A stretch of DNA of 64,000 bases, taken from NCBI RefSeq assembly GCF_003944755.1, contig NZ_RWGU01000050.1, forward strand, positions 1 through 64,000, in the 5' to 3' direction. The notes under the pieces were generated by a model, which was not told the origin of the DNA, made no database searches, and saw only the letters and a list, made by a program, of their open reading frames with translations. A program made the position numbers and the translations under genes. Every line of letters begins with the position of its first letter. The stretch's first letter is position 1. Positions 16,920 to 24,724 of this stretch are shown one piece after another. The stretch is from Rhodovulum robiginosum. Lineage in GTDB: Bacteria; Pseudomonadota; Alphaproteobacteria; Rhodobacterales; Rhodobacteraceae.

Positions 16920-17136
16920 GCCCCTGGCCCTCCTTGCGACCCTTTGCACCTGCCCCCTCATGTGGGAAGGGGCGCCCCCGATGTCAGCCCGGCGCTATGC
17001 GCCAAACGCGATATGCCCCCGTGGGCGAAACCTCGCTGACGGGGGGGCGATCCCGGGACTGCCCGGGACCGGAAGGCATACACCATTCCGGATATCGCTG
17101 GGCTTTTGGCGGGTCGCGCCCGCGAAGTCAAGCGTC

Positions 17137-17174
17137 AAAGGCCCGCCGCGCCGGGGAGGGACGGCGCGGCGGGC
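17137..17174 (-). terminator. Hairpin terminator after azoR
   Basis: A perfect 12-bp stem pairs GCCCGCCGCGCC with GGCGCGGCGGGC around a 10-base loop and starts 9 bases after the azoR stop. On the minus strand it is followed only by CTTTG, so the U-tract is short. Further hairpins lie between here and ffh: TCCCGGG/CCCGGGA at 17051-17068, and CCCCCGT/ACGGGGG at 17016-17045. Confidence 0.55.
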
Positions 17175-17182
17175 GGCCGCGA

Positions 17183-17776
17183 TCAGGCGGCGCGGGGCAG
17201 GGCCTCGACCGCCAGATGCGCCGCGGCGAGCGAGGCCTCGGAGTCGATCGCCAGACGGTCGGCGCCGACGAAGGTCACGTCGGTGAGACCAAGAAAGCGC
17301 ATCACATGCGCCAGATAGCCGGTCGCATGGTCGATCTCTGACCCCATGGCGGTGCCGCCCGAGGTGACCGCGACAACCACCCGCTTGCCCGACAACAGGC
17401 CCTCGGGCCCGGCCTCGGAATAGCGGAAGGTGATGCCGGCGCGCGCCACCAGGTCGATCCAGGCCTTCAGGCTGGCGGGCACGGCGAAATTGTAGATCGG
17501 CAGGCCGATCACCACCGTGTCGGCGGCCTTCAACTCGGCGATCAGCTCGTCCGACAGGGCCAGCTCGGCGCGCTGGGCGGCGCTGCGCTCGGCCTCGGGG
17601 GTGAAATTCGCCCCGATCCAGCTTTCGGTGATCTGCGGCAGGCCGGTGGCCAGGTCGCGGGTGATGACGTCGGTGTCGCCATCGGCGAGACGCGCGACGA
17701 TGCGGTCGGTCAGATCGCGCGAGACCGAGCCCGCGCGGCGCGCGGAACTGTCGATGCGGAGAAGGGTATGCGGCAT
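17183..17776 (-). CDS. azoR: FMN-dependent NADH:quinone/azo oxidoreductase AzoR
   Basis: Flavodoxin-fold reductase of quinones and azo compounds, cytosolic and homodimeric in the family. The 197-aa protein shows LLRIDSSARRAGSVSRDLTD near the N-terminus, the FMN-side motif LPIYNFAVPASLKAWIDLVARAG, and VVVAVTSGG. The start MPHTLLR is chosen because the family starts here. It diverges from a LysR-type gene with about 100 bp between the starts, the usual arrangement for a regulator controlling its neighbour. Confidence 0.92.
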   Translation of the reverse strand: MPHTLLRIDSSARRAGSVSRDLTDRIVARLADGDTDVITRDLATGLPQITESWIGANFTPEAERSAAQRAELALSDELIAELKAADTVVIGLPIYNFAVPASLKAWIDLVARAGITFRYSEAGPEGLLSGKRVVVAVTSGGTAMGSEIDHATGYLAHVMRFLGLTDVTFVGADRLAIDSEASLAAAHLAVEALPRAA

Positions 17777-17837
17777 GGGGAGACCTCTATGTGTCGGGTT
17801 ACGCCCCGTTACTTGTACCTTGCGCGAGCGAACGCAA

Positions 17838-17851
17838 TTGACGATATTCAA
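17838..17851. promoter_or_regulatory. Candidate LysR-type operator between azoR and lysR
   Basis: The inverted repeat TTGA-CGATAT-TCAA lies in the divergent intergenic region, 26 bases before the regulator start. It approximates the T-N11-A logic of LysR-family sites but is not a perfect match. Confidence 0.3.
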
Positions 17852-17876
17852 CAGCGATTGTGAGGTGGCGCACAGC

Positions 17877-18758
17877 ATGGCAATGGACAACTGGGATGAG
17901 ATTCGCACCGCCTATCAGGTGGCGCGCAAGGGCACGGTCAGCGGCGCCGCCGAAGTGCTGGGCGTGCACCACGCCACCGTGATCCGTCACGTGGACGCGC
18001 TGGAAGAGAGGCTGGGCGTGAAGCTGTTCCAGCGCCATGCCCGCGGCTACACCCCCACCGAGGCGGGCCACGACCTTTTGCAGGTGGCTCAGGTCACCGA
18101 CGAGCAATTCGACCAGCTCGCCGGCCGGCTGCGCGGCCAGGGCGCGGCGATGACCGGCGATCTGGTGGTGACGACGGTCGAGGCGATCGCGCCGCTCTTG
18201 ATCCCTGCGCTGGCGGCGTTCCAGCACGACCACCCGGAGCTTGCGGTGCGACTGGTTTCCGATCAGCGGCTGTTCCGGCTGGAATACGGCGAGGCCCATG
18301 TCGCCGTGCGCGCGGGCAATCGCCCGGACGAGCCCGACAACGTGGTGCAGGAGCTTTACGTCCAGCGCTCGGCGCTTTTTGCCACCCGTGCCTATGTCGA
18401 CGCCCACGGGCCGCTCGACCTCGAAGGCGATTTCTCGGGCCACAGGTTCGTCGGGCCCTCGGACGAAAGCCATCGCGCCTCGTTCTTTCAATGGCTGCGC
18501 CAGACCGTGCCGGCCAGCCGCATCGGGTTTCGCGCAAGCGGTATCCTCGGCACAGTGAACGCCGTCGAGGCCGGGGCCGGTATCGGGTTCGCCCCGCTCT
18601 GGTACGCGGCGGACCGGCCCGACCTGGTCGAGCTTGTCCCGTCCCGGCCCGACTGGGACGTGGCGCTTTGGCTGGTCACCCATGTCGATCTGCACCGCTC
18701 GGCCAAGGTGCAGGGCTGCACCGCCCGGCTGAAGGCGGCGGCGGCGACGTGGCCCTGA
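17877..18758 (+). CDS. LysR-family transcriptional regulator
   Basis: The 293-aa protein has an N-terminal winged HTH (WDEIRTAYQVARKGTVSGAAEVLGVHHATVIRHVDALEERLGVKLFQR, residues about 5-53) followed by the periplasmic-binding-like effector domain. A second ATG two codons in (17883) is equally plausible. It is divergent from azoR and is the natural candidate to control it and itself. The gene overlaps the following transporter by 10 bases, so the two are probably cotranscribed. Confidence 0.9.
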   Translation: MAMDNWDEIRTAYQVARKGTVSGAAEVLGVHHATVIRHVDALEERLGVKLFQRHARGYTPTEAGHDLLQVAQVTDEQFDQLAGRLRGQGAAMTGDLVVTTVEAIAPLLIPALAAFQHDHPELAVRLVSDQRLFRLEYGEAHVAVRAGNRPDEPDNVVQELYVQRSALFATRAYVDAHGPLDLEGDFSGHRFVGPSDESHRASFFQWLRQTVPASRIGFRASGILGTVNAVEAGAGIGFAPLWYAADRPDLVELVPSRPDWDVALWLVTHVDLHRSAKVQGCTARLKAAAATWP

Positions 18759-19642
18759 GCGGCCCCGCCACCGGCGGCGGCCACCTGGCGATGCTGGCCT
18801 TTTCGGCTCTGGTTGCGGGGTCGTTCAGTTTCGGCAGCCTGATTGCCAACGACATCGACCCGGTGGCCCTGACCGCGATCCGCTTTGCGCTGGCCGGTGC
18901 CGCGATCGGGGCCGCCGCGGCCCTGGGGCCCGGTCTGAAGGCGGCCCATTTCCGCGCGCCCTGGCGGTTTTTCCTGCTCGGCGGCGTTTTCGGGACCTAC
19001 TTCGTGCTGATGTTCGAGGGGCTGAAGACCGCGCCGCCGGTCTCGACCTCCGCGGTCTTCACCCTCACGCCGGTGATGTCGGCGCTGTTCGGCTGGGTTC
19101 TGCTGCGGCAGGTGACGACCCCGCGCATGGCGCTGGCGCTGGCCGTCGGCGCGGCAGGCGCGCTGTGGGTCATCTTCCGGGCCGATCTGGGGGCGCTGCT
19201 GGCCTTCGACATCGGCCGCGGCGAGGCGGTGTTCTTTGTCGGCTGCATCGCGCATGCCGCCTATACGCCCATGGTGCGCAAGCTCAACCGAGGCGAGCCG
19301 GCGCTGGCCTTTACCTTCGGGATGATGGTGGCGGCGCTTCTGGTGCTTTCGCTTTACGGCGCCGGGGCGGTGGCCGCCACCGATTGGGGGGCGCTGCCGG
19401 GGCGCGTCTGGTGGGTGCTGCTCTACCTGGCCATCTGCGCCAGCGCGATGACTTTCGTGCTTTTACAATACGCGGCGCTGCGGCTGCCGGCGGCAAAGGT
19501 GATGGCCTATACCTACCTGACACCGACCTGGGTGATCGGATGGGAGATCGTCCTGGGCCACGGTGCCCCGCGCGGGATCGTGCTGGTCGGGGTGGCGCTG
19601 ACGGTGCTGGCGCTGACCCTGTTGTTAAAGAACGACGGCTGA
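18749..19642 (+). CDS. EamA/DMT-superfamily transporter
   Basis: Ten-helix drug/metabolite transporter of about 297 aa with two EamA repeats. The first covers residues 12-140 (LAFSALVAGSFSFGSLIANDIDPVALTAIRF, then PPVSTSAVFTLTPVMSALFGW). The second covers the C-terminal half (LRLPAAKVMAYTYLTPTWVIGWE). I chose a GTG start at 18749 that overlaps the LysR stop and has AAGGCGG upstream. An internal ATG at 18791 is the alternative. The substrate cannot be predicted. Cotranscription with the regulator suggests an efflux role. Confidence 0.88.
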   Translation: MALSGPATGGGHLAMLAFSALVAGSFSFGSLIANDIDPVALTAIRFALAGAAIGAAAALGPGLKAAHFRAPWRFFLLGGVFGTYFVLMFEGLKTAPPVSTSAVFTLTPVMSALFGWVLLRQVTTPRMALALAVGAAGALWVIFRADLGALLAFDIGRGEAVFFVGCIAHAAYTPMVRKLNRGEPALAFTFGMMVAALLVLSLYGAGAVAATDWGALPGRVWWVLLYLAICASAMTFVLLQYAALRLPAAKVMAYTYLTPTWVIGWEIVLGHGAPRGIVLVGVALTVLALTLLLKNDG

Positions 19643-19712
19643 GGACCCGCGACGCCAGCGTCATCGGCACGACCATGGGCAATGATCTTGCCAAGGCTAC
19701 CGGGCGCCCGCG

Positions 19713-20036
19713 TCACCCGTTCAGCTCTGCCTCTAGAAACCGCTCGAAGGCGTCGAGGTTGACCGCCTCGAACTGGCCGAAGCCCTGCATCCAGACCGAC
19801 GCCTCGCGCAGGGCGTCGGGCTCCAGCTTGCACCACTTGACCCGGCCGCGCTTTTCCTGGCTGATCAGCCCTGCGCGCGAGAGGATGGCAAGATGCTTCG
19901 AGATGGCGGCCAGCGACATCTCGAACGGCTCGGCCACGTCGGTCACGGCCATGTCGTCTTCGAGCAGCATCGACAGGATCGCCCGCCGGGTCGGGTCGGC
20001 AAGGGCGGCGAAAACCTGGTCCAGATCCTGTGACAT
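19713..20036 (-). CDS. ArsR-family transcriptional regulator
   Basis: The 107-aa winged-helix repressor begins MSQDLDQVFAALADPTRRAILSML and continues MSLAAISKHLAILSRAGLISQEKRGRVKWCKLEP. There is a single Cys and no metal-binding ELCVC-type motif. It belongs to the subgroup usually paired with an SRPBCC/AHSA1 protein, but no such partner is next to it here. The start MSQDLDQ lies downstream of an inverted repeat that is a likely operator. It converges with the EamA transporter. Confidence 0.88.
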   Translation of the reverse strand: MSQDLDQVFAALADPTRRAILSMLLEDDMAVTDVAEPFEMSLAAISKHLAILSRAGLISQEKRGRVKWCKLEPDALREASVWMQGFGQFEAVNLDAFERFLEAELNG

Positions 20037-20068
20037 GGCCGCAGCTTTGCGATGCCGCGCGCCAACCG

Positions 20069-20084
20069 TCAACCGTTTGGTTGA
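20069..20084. promoter_or_regulatory. Inverted repeat, probable ArsR operator
   Basis: TCAACC-GTTT-GGTTGA is a perfect 6-bp inverted repeat ending 33 bases before the ArsR start codon. A third half-site (CAACC) lies just beside it. Operators of the form CAACCA...TGGTTG are known for this ArsR subgroup, so autorepression is likely. Confidence 0.5.
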
Positions 20085-20147
20085 ATATGCACCCGGATGA
20101 GCCGGGCGTTCCGTCCAATACCGCGCCCGAGTAAAACATAACAATAA

Positions 20148-20168
20148 CAGAAACTTACACCGTTTCTG
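20148..20168. promoter_or_regulatory. Inverted repeat upstream of the atp promoter
   Basis: CAGAAAC-TTACACC-GTTTCTG is a perfect 7-bp inverted repeat with a 7-base spacer. It ends 6 bases before the -35 of the F0 operon promoter, a typical activator position. Confidence 0.4.
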
Positions 20169-20174
20169 AGGCGC

Positions 20175-20203
20175 TTGACTTGGTCGCCGCCGCTCTCTAC
20201 GTT
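20175..20203 (+). promoter_or_regulatory. Promoter of the F0 ATP synthase operon
   Basis: TTGACT at 20175-20180, a 17-base spacer, and TACGTT at 20198-20203. Transcription would start near 20210, leaving a leader of about 25 bases with GAGGGG as ribosome binding site before atpI. Confidence 0.6.
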
Positions 20204-20232
20204 CGCCGCGACTGTCCGAGGGGCGTTCGCAT

Positions 20233-20562
20233 ATGATGGATCCGGCCGAGAAAGAGCGCCTCGCGCGTCTCGAGGCGCGGATAAAGGCTGCGAAGGCGGC
20301 GCATAAGCCGCCGAAACCCCATCGGGAAGAGCATTATTCCCAGGCGAGCCTCGCCTGGCGGATGGTGATCGAGCTTGTGGCCGGTATCGTTATCGGCTTC
20401 GGCATCGGATACGGGCTGGATGTCCTGCTGGGCACGATTCCCCTGTTTCTGGTGCTGTTCGTACTTCTGGGCCTCGCGGCCGGCATCAGGACGATGATGC
20501 GATCCGCGCAAGAGGTTCAGGCGCAACAGTCGGCCGACACGGCCGAAGGTGAAGGGGATTGA
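20233..20562 (+). CDS. atpI: ATP synthase accessory protein AtpI/AtpZ family
   Basis: A 109-aa protein with a charged N-terminal helix ([18 protein letters not shown]) and two transmembrane segments ([28 protein letters not shown] and [20 protein letters not shown]). It is first in the F0 operon and in this family assists c-ring assembly or ion supply. Two adjacent ATG codons (20233 and 20236) could serve as start. The 3' end overlaps no gene, but atpB begins 4 bases later. Confidence 0.88.
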   Translation: MMDPAEKERLARLEARIKAAKAAHKPPKPHREEHYSQASLAWRMVIELVAGIVIGFGIGYGLDVLLGTIPLFLVLFVLLGLAAGIRTMMRSAQEVQAQQSADTAEGEGD

Positions 20563-20566
20563 AACG

Positions 20567-21334
20567 GTGGCAGAAGAAGCACAAGGCGGGCTCCAGATCC
20601 ATCCGATGGACCAGTTCTTGGTCGAGCCGCTGTTCGGCGACGGGCCGGTCAGCTGGTACACCCCCACCAATGTGACGCTTTGGATGGCGATATCGGTGCT
20701 GTGCGTGGTGCTGCTGCTGGTGATCGGCACCCGCGGGCGCGCCGTCGTGCCGAACCGCATCCAGTCGGTGGCCGAGCTTGCCTATGGCTTCGTCTACAAG
20801 ATGGTGGAAGAGGTCGCCGGCAAGGACGCGCTGAAGTACTTCCCCTACATCATGACGCTGTTCATCTTCATCGTGTTCAGCAACTTCCTCGGGCTGCTGC
20901 CCACCGCCTTTACCACCACTTCGCACCTCGCGGTGACTGCGACGATGGCGCTGGCGGTGTTCATCAGCGTCACCGTCCTGGGGTTCGTCAAGCACGGCAT
21001 GGGTTTTCTGCGGCTGTTCTGGATCGACCAGGCGCCGCTGGCGCTGCGCCCGATCCTGGCCTTCATCGAGGTGATTTCCTACTTCGTGCGCCCGGTCAGC
21101 CACTCTATCCGACTTATGGGCAACATGATGGCCGGCCATGCGGTGATCAAGGTTTTCGCGGGCTTCGCCTCGCTCATCCTGGTCTCGAGCATCGGCATCG
21201 CGGTCACGCCGCTGTCGATCCTGGCGATCACGGCGATCTACGCGCTGGAGACGCTGGTGGCCTTCATCCAGGCCTATGTCTTCGCGATCCTCACCTGTGT
21301 CTACCTGCGCGATGCGCTGCATCCGCATCACTGA
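20567..21334 (+). CDS. atpB: F0F1 ATP synthase subunit a
   Basis: Membrane stator subunit forming the proton half-channels beside the c-ring. The 255-aa protein begins [23 protein letters not shown] from a GTG start, preceded by AAGGGG. An in-frame GTG six codons earlier lies inside atpI and is less likely. The essential arginine is in [14 protein letters not shown], and the C-terminal helix ends [28 protein letters not shown]. Confidence 0.95.
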   Translation: MAEEAQGGLQIHPMDQFLVEPLFGDGPVSWYTPTNVTLWMAISVLCVVLLLVIGTRGRAVVPNRIQSVAELAYGFVYKMVEEVAGKDALKYFPYIMTLFIFIVFSNFLGLLPTAFTTTSHLAVTATMALAVFISVTVLGFVKHGMGFLRLFWIDQAPLALRPILAFIEVISYFVRPVSHSIRLMGNMMAGHAVIKVFAGFASLILVSSIGIAVTPLSILAITAIYALETLVAFIQAYVFAILTCVYLRDALHPHH

Positions 21335-21380
21335 ATCGACACACGCATCTCTGCCACTTCCAACGTAAGGAGCAATCGAC

Positions 21381-21617
21381 ATGGAAGGCGATATCGTTCA
21401 AATGGGTGCCTATGTGGGCGCTGGTCTGGCTTGTACCGGCATGGGCGGCGCCGCCGTCGGTGTGGGCCACGTGGTCGGCAATTACATCTCGGGCGCGCTG
21501 CGCAACCCCTCGGCGGCCGCTTCGCAGACCGCCACCATGTTCATCGGTATCGCGTTCGCCGAAGCTCTGGGGATCTTCTCGTTCCTCGTCGCGCTTCTGC
21601 TGATGTTCGCCGTCTAA
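21381..21617 (+). CDS. atpE: F0F1 ATP synthase subunit c
   Basis: The 78-aa hairpin proteolipid has a first helix [27 protein letters not shown], a polar loop RNPSAA and a second helix with the proton-carrying Glu at residue 61 ([10 protein letters not shown]). GTAAGGAG stands just upstream as a strong ribosome binding site, fitting the high copy number of this subunit. Confidence 0.97.
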   Translation: MEGDIVQMGAYVGAGLACTGMGGAAVGVGHVVGNYISGALRNPSAAASQTATMFIGIAFAEALGIFSFLVALLLMFAV

Positions 21618-21701
21618 GCACCCGCCGAACCGATCCTTACGGCCGGGTGGGGGTGACGACACGCGCCCACCCGGTGTAAACCCGGGTTCCAGGGGGACGA
21701 C

Positions 21702-22265
21702 ATGGCAACAGAAACGAACGCTGTCGAAGAGGGGGCCGCGCACGCGGCCGATGCCGCCGGAAATGGCGGTGAGGCTGTCGGCATGCCGCAGCTCGATTTT
21801 TCGACCTTTCCGAACCAGATCTTCTGGCTCATCGTCACGCTCGTCGTGATCTACTACGTCCTGTCGCGCATCGCCCTGCCGCGCATCGGTGCGGTTCTGG
21901 CCGAACGGCGGGGAACCATCACCAACGACCTCGCCATGGCCGAGGAACTCAAGCTGCGTGCCCAGCAGGCCGAAGAGGCCTACAACAAGGCTCTGGCCGA
22001 CGCCCGGGCCGAGGCGCACAAGATCATCGCCGAGGCCAAGGCCGAGATCCAGGAAGACCTGAACGCCGCCATCGCCAAGGCCGATGCCGAGATCGCGGCC
22101 AAGGCCGCGGAATCGGAAGGCCGCATCGAGGAAATTCGAGAGAGCGCGCTGGAAAACGTCACCGAGGTGGCCCGCGCCACTGCGCGCGAGATCGTCGAGG
22201 CGCTGGGTCAGAGTACCGATGCCGCCTCGGTCGAGTCCGCCGTCGCCGCGCGGCTGAAGGGGTAG
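21702..22265 (+). CDS. F0F1 ATP synthase subunit b'
   Basis: The 187-aa peripheral-stalk subunit has a soluble N-terminal tail of about 30 residues, one membrane helix ([19 protein letters not shown]) and a long Ala/Glu/Lys-rich helix (about residues 70-187). It precedes the conventional b subunit; two different b-type subunits are characteristic of photosynthetic bacteria and alphaproteobacteria. It lies 84 bp after atpE and 5 bp before the next b gene. Confidence 0.93.
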   Translation: MATETNAVEEGAAHAADAAGNGGEAVGMPQLDFSTFPNQIFWLIVTLVVIYYVLSRIALPRIGAVLAERRGTITNDLAMAEELKLRAQQAEEAYNKALADARAEAHKIIAEAKAEIQEDLNAAIAKADAEIAAKAAESEGRIEEIRESALENVTEVARATAREIVEALGQSTDAASVESAVAARLKG

Positions 22266-22270
22266 CGACC

Positions 22271-22825
22271 ATGAAACGACTTGCCATTCTCCTGTCGCTC
22301 ATGGCCAGCCCGGCGCTGGCTGCAACGGGTCCCTTCTTCTCGCTCTACAACACCGACTTCGTGGTGTTGATCGCCTTCCTGATCTTCGTCGGCGTTCTCG
22401 TCGCGCTGGGCGTGCCGGGCAAGGTGGTGGCCATGCTGGACAAGCGGGCCGATCAGATCCGCGGCGAGCTGGACGAGGCCAAGGCCCTGCGCGAAGAGGC
22501 CCAGACGGTGCTGGCCTCGTACGAGCGCAAGCAGCGCGAGGTCAAGGAGCAGACCGAGGCGATCATCGCCCACGCCCGCAGCGAGGCCGAAGATGCCGCG
22601 GAGTCCGCGAAGAAGGACATCGCGGATTCGATCGCGCGGCGCCTGCAGGCCGCCGAAGAGCAGATCGCCTCGGCCGAGGCCGGCGCGCTGCGCCAGGTGC
22701 GTGATCGGGCCATCGCCGTGGCGACGGCCGCGGCCGCCGATGTGCTCTCGGGCCAGATGACCGACGCCAAGGGCAACGCGCTGATCGACGACGCGATCAA
22801 GCAGGTGGGCGCCAAGCTTCACTGA
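22271..22825 (+). CDS. atpF: F0F1 ATP synthase subunit b
   Basis: The 184-aa protein starts MKRLAILLSLMASPALAATGPFFSLYN, which reads like a cleavable signal sequence as seen in related b subunits. A membrane helix (FVVLIAFLIFVGVLVALGVPG) and a long charged coiled-coil helix follow. It is the last gene of the F0 operon and is followed by a terminator at 22851. The F1 genes (atpHAGDC) are not here, as expected where F0 and F1 are separate operons. Confidence 0.94.
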   Translation: MKRLAILLSLMASPALAATGPFFSLYNTDFVVLIAFLIFVGVLVALGVPGKVVAMLDKRADQIRGELDEAKALREEAQTVLASYERKQREVKEQTEAIIAHARSEAEDAAESAKKDIADSIARRLQAAEEQIASAEAGALRQVRDRAIAVATAAAADVLSGQMTDAKGNALIDDAIKQVGAKLH

Positions 22826-22850
22826 GGCGCGAGACAGACCGCTCAGCAGT

Positions 22851-22876
22851 AAACCCGGCCTTACCGGCCGGGTTTT
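22851..22876 (+). terminator. Rho-independent terminator of the atp operon
   Basis: AAACCCGGCC-TTACC-GGCCGGGTTTT: a 7-bp GC stem extended by A-T pairs and followed by a T tract, 25 bases after the atpF stop. Confidence 0.85.
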
Positions 22877-22880
22877 CTTG

Positions 22881-22895
22881 TGGGACAATGTCCCA
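22881..22895. promoter_or_regulatory. Perfect 15-bp palindrome in a convergent gap
   Basis: TGGGACA-A-TGTCCCA lies 5 bases after the atp terminator. Both flanking genes point toward it, so it is not upstream of any gene I can see. It has the form of a dimeric protein-binding site. The rest of the gap (22896-23073) shows nothing I recognise. Confidence 0.35.
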
Positions 22896-23073
22896 TATCC
22901 GCCATGCGCCGCCAGGCGAGATGTTCGATTCTCCGCGCCAGGCGCCCCCCTCTACCCGGGACGGGCGGGGAAGCGCCGCCTCGCAGGCGCGGACACGCCG
23001 CCATCGAATGGCAGCGCTGGACGCCAGGCGAACCAACCCGATTCAGCGACGACTAACCGCCGTTTCGCGCGTC

Positions 23074-23844
23074 TCAGTCCTTGCCCTGGGCGTGCTGCAG
23101 CCGCAGCCGGGCAATCGCCTCGTGCCGCTCTGACAGCAGGTGGTCGCTGAGGGCCTGCTCGACATAGTCCAGATGGGCCACGACGGCGGCGCGGGCCGCG
23201 GCAGGGTCGCGGGCCTGCACCGCCTCGTTGATCGCCCGGTGCTGGTCCAGCAGCATGGCCCGCGTGGTGCGCTGGCGGAACATGATCTGGCGGTTGTAGA
23301 AAACGCCCTCGCGCAACAGGTCGAACATCGAGCGCATGACGTGCAGCATGATCACGTTATGCGCCGCCTCGATGATCGAGAGGTGGAATTCGGCATCCAG
23401 CCGTGCCTCGTCGTCGGGGTTGCGCTTGCCGTGCGCCGCCTCCATCCGGTGAAAGATCGTGTCGACCACCTCGAGGTCGGTGTCCGAGGCCAGCCGGGCG
23501 GCGCGTTCGGCCGCCAGCCCCTCGATGTCGCGCCGAAAGGCGACATAGTCGAACACCGCCTCGTCATGGGATTCGAAAAGCCGGATCAGCGCCTCGGAAA
23601 ATACCGAGCCGAGCACCTCGGCGACATACATGCCCGACCCGGCCCGGCTGCTCAGCAGGCCGCGGGCCTGAAGCTCGGCCACCGCCTCGCGCAGCGAGGG
23701 GCGCGAAACGCCCATCTGTTCGGCCAGCTCCCGTTCCGACGGCAGCCTATCGCCGGGGCGCAGGATGCCGCGCAGGATCAGCAGTTCGATCTGATGCACG
23801 ACCGCCTGCGAGCGTTTTCCGGTGTCGACCTTCTGAAACGGCAT
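23074..23844 (-). CDS. FadR-subfamily GntR transcriptional regulator
   Basis: The 256-aa regulator has an N-terminal winged HTH (QIELLILRGILRPGDRLPSERELAEQMGVSRPSLREAVAELQARGLL, about residues 16-65). The all-helical FCD ligand domain contains the conserved metal-site residues in DAEFHLSIIEAAHN and later His residues (DQHRAI, VVAHLDYVE). The subgroup includes regulators of lactate, glycolate and pyruvate use. The glycolate oxidase operon at 47.3 kb carries TTGGT/ACCAA half-sites of the kind such regulators bind, but control by this protein is only a guess. The ribosome binding site is AAAGGGAG. Confidence 0.88.
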   Translation of the reverse strand: MPFQKVDTGKRSQAVVHQIELLILRGILRPGDRLPSERELAEQMGVSRPSLREAVAELQARGLLSSRAGSGMYVAEVLGSVFSEALIRLFESHDEAVFDYVAFRRDIEGLAAERAARLASDTDLEVVDTIFHRMEAAHGKRNPDDEARLDAEFHLSIIEAAHNVIMLHVMRSMFDLLREGVFYNRQIMFRQRTTRAMLLDQHRAINEAVQARDPAAARAAVVAHLDYVEQALSDHLLSERHEAIARLRLQHAQGKD

Positions 23845-23858
23845 GCGGCGCTCCCTTT

Positions 23859-23875
23859 GGTCAAAAGATATGACC
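23859..23875. promoter_or_regulatory. Candidate autoregulatory operator of the FadR-type gene
   Basis: GGTCA-AAAGATA-TGACC is an inverted repeat 14 bases upstream of the regulator start. TGGTC/GACCA half-sites are typical of FadR-subfamily operators. Confidence 0.4.
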
Positions 23876-23897
23876 GCTTCGCGGGTTTCAGCAATGG

Positions 23898-23927
23898 AAA
23901 AGGGGCCGGGCGCGACGCCCCGGCCCC
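23898..23927 (-). terminator. Rho-independent terminator after the OmpA-type gene
   Basis: On the minus strand GGGGCCGGG and CCCGGCCCC form a 9-bp stem around an 8-base loop, followed by TTTT, about 20 bases after the stop. Confidence 0.75.
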
Positions 23928-23947
23928 AGATCCCGGCCGATACGGGC

Positions 23948-24613
23948 CTAGGCAGAAGGCAGGATGACGATTTCAACCCGGCGATTCTGCGCCCGGCCCT
24001 CGGGGGTGAGGTTCGAGGCCACCGGCTGATCCTCGCCGCGCCCGTAGGCGCGCAGCCGCGCCGGAGACACGCCCGCGCCGGTCAGCACCGAGGCGACAGA
24101 GGTCGCGCGGCGCGCGGACAGATCCTGATTGTATTCCGACGCACCGGTGTTGTCGGTATGGCCGATGATGTCGACGGTGGTGTTGGGATAATCGTTCAGG
24201 CTGCCTGCCAGCACCCGCAGATCGCCTTGCAGGCCGGGATTCACCGTCGCGCTGTCGGTGGGGAACAGGATGTCCTGCGGCATGGTCACGATCAGGCGGT
24301 CGCCGGTATTGACCACCATGATGCTGTCATTGCCGAAGTCGCGGCGCAGCTCGGCCGCCTGCTTGTCCAACTGGTTGCCGATCACGCCGCCCGCCGCGGC
24401 CCCCAGCGCCGCGCCGACGACGGCGCGGCGGCCGCGCTCGTCGGAATCGTCGGCGGTGATCGCGCCCAGAACGCCGCCGACGAGGCCGCCCACCATCGCG
24501 CCTTCCTTGGTGCGCTGATAGGGGTCGTTGGTCGGAGTGTTCGGATCGGTACAGGCGGTCAGCGCCACAAGGGCGGCGGTCGTCAGAAGCAGGGAATGGC
24601 GTGCTCGGGTCAT
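23948..24613 (-). CDS. OmpA-family outer-membrane lipoprotein
   Basis: The 221-aa protein has a lipoprotein signal peptide (LLLTTAALVALTAC, lipobox Cys near residue 21). A Gly-rich segment follows, resembling the glycine-zipper/Rickettsia 17-kDa motif (GAMVGGLVGGVLGA and AAAGGVIGNQLDKQ). The C-terminal peptidoglycan-binding OmpA domain has ILFPTDSATVNPG, IIGHTDNTGASEYNQDLSARRA and GRGEDQPVASN, then RRVEIVI. It presumably tethers the outer membrane to the wall. It reads alone and ends at a terminator. Confidence 0.92.
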   Translation of the reverse strand: MTRARHSLLLTTAALVALTACTDPNTPTNDPYQRTKEGAMVGGLVGGVLGAITADDSDERGRRAVVGAALGAAAGGVIGNQLDKQAAELRRDFGNDSIMVVNTGDRLIVTMPQDILFPTDSATVNPGLQGDLRVLAGSLNDYPNTTVDIIGHTDNTGASEYNQDLSARRATSVASVLTGAGVSPARLRAYGRGEDQPVASNLTPEGRAQNRRVEIVILPSA

Positions 24614-24724
24614 GTTGGCCTCATGGGTTCGGATCGCTTTGCCACTAGCATAGCAGATGGCGTGCCGCGCCCCCAACCCACTGCGCGCCCGGCGCGGTCG
24701 GCGATGTTCCGCGCAGGGCCCGTC

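Noticed and set aside
16920-17182. SRP RNA gene upstream of ffh
   Set aside because: The hairpins present lack the conserved GGAA-type loop and the asymmetric internal loop of SRP RNA; one is the azoR terminator.
17838-17866. Promoter for the LysR gene (TTGACG-N17-TGAGGT)
   Set aside because: The -10 is poor and lies only 11 bases before the start codon, leaving almost no leader.
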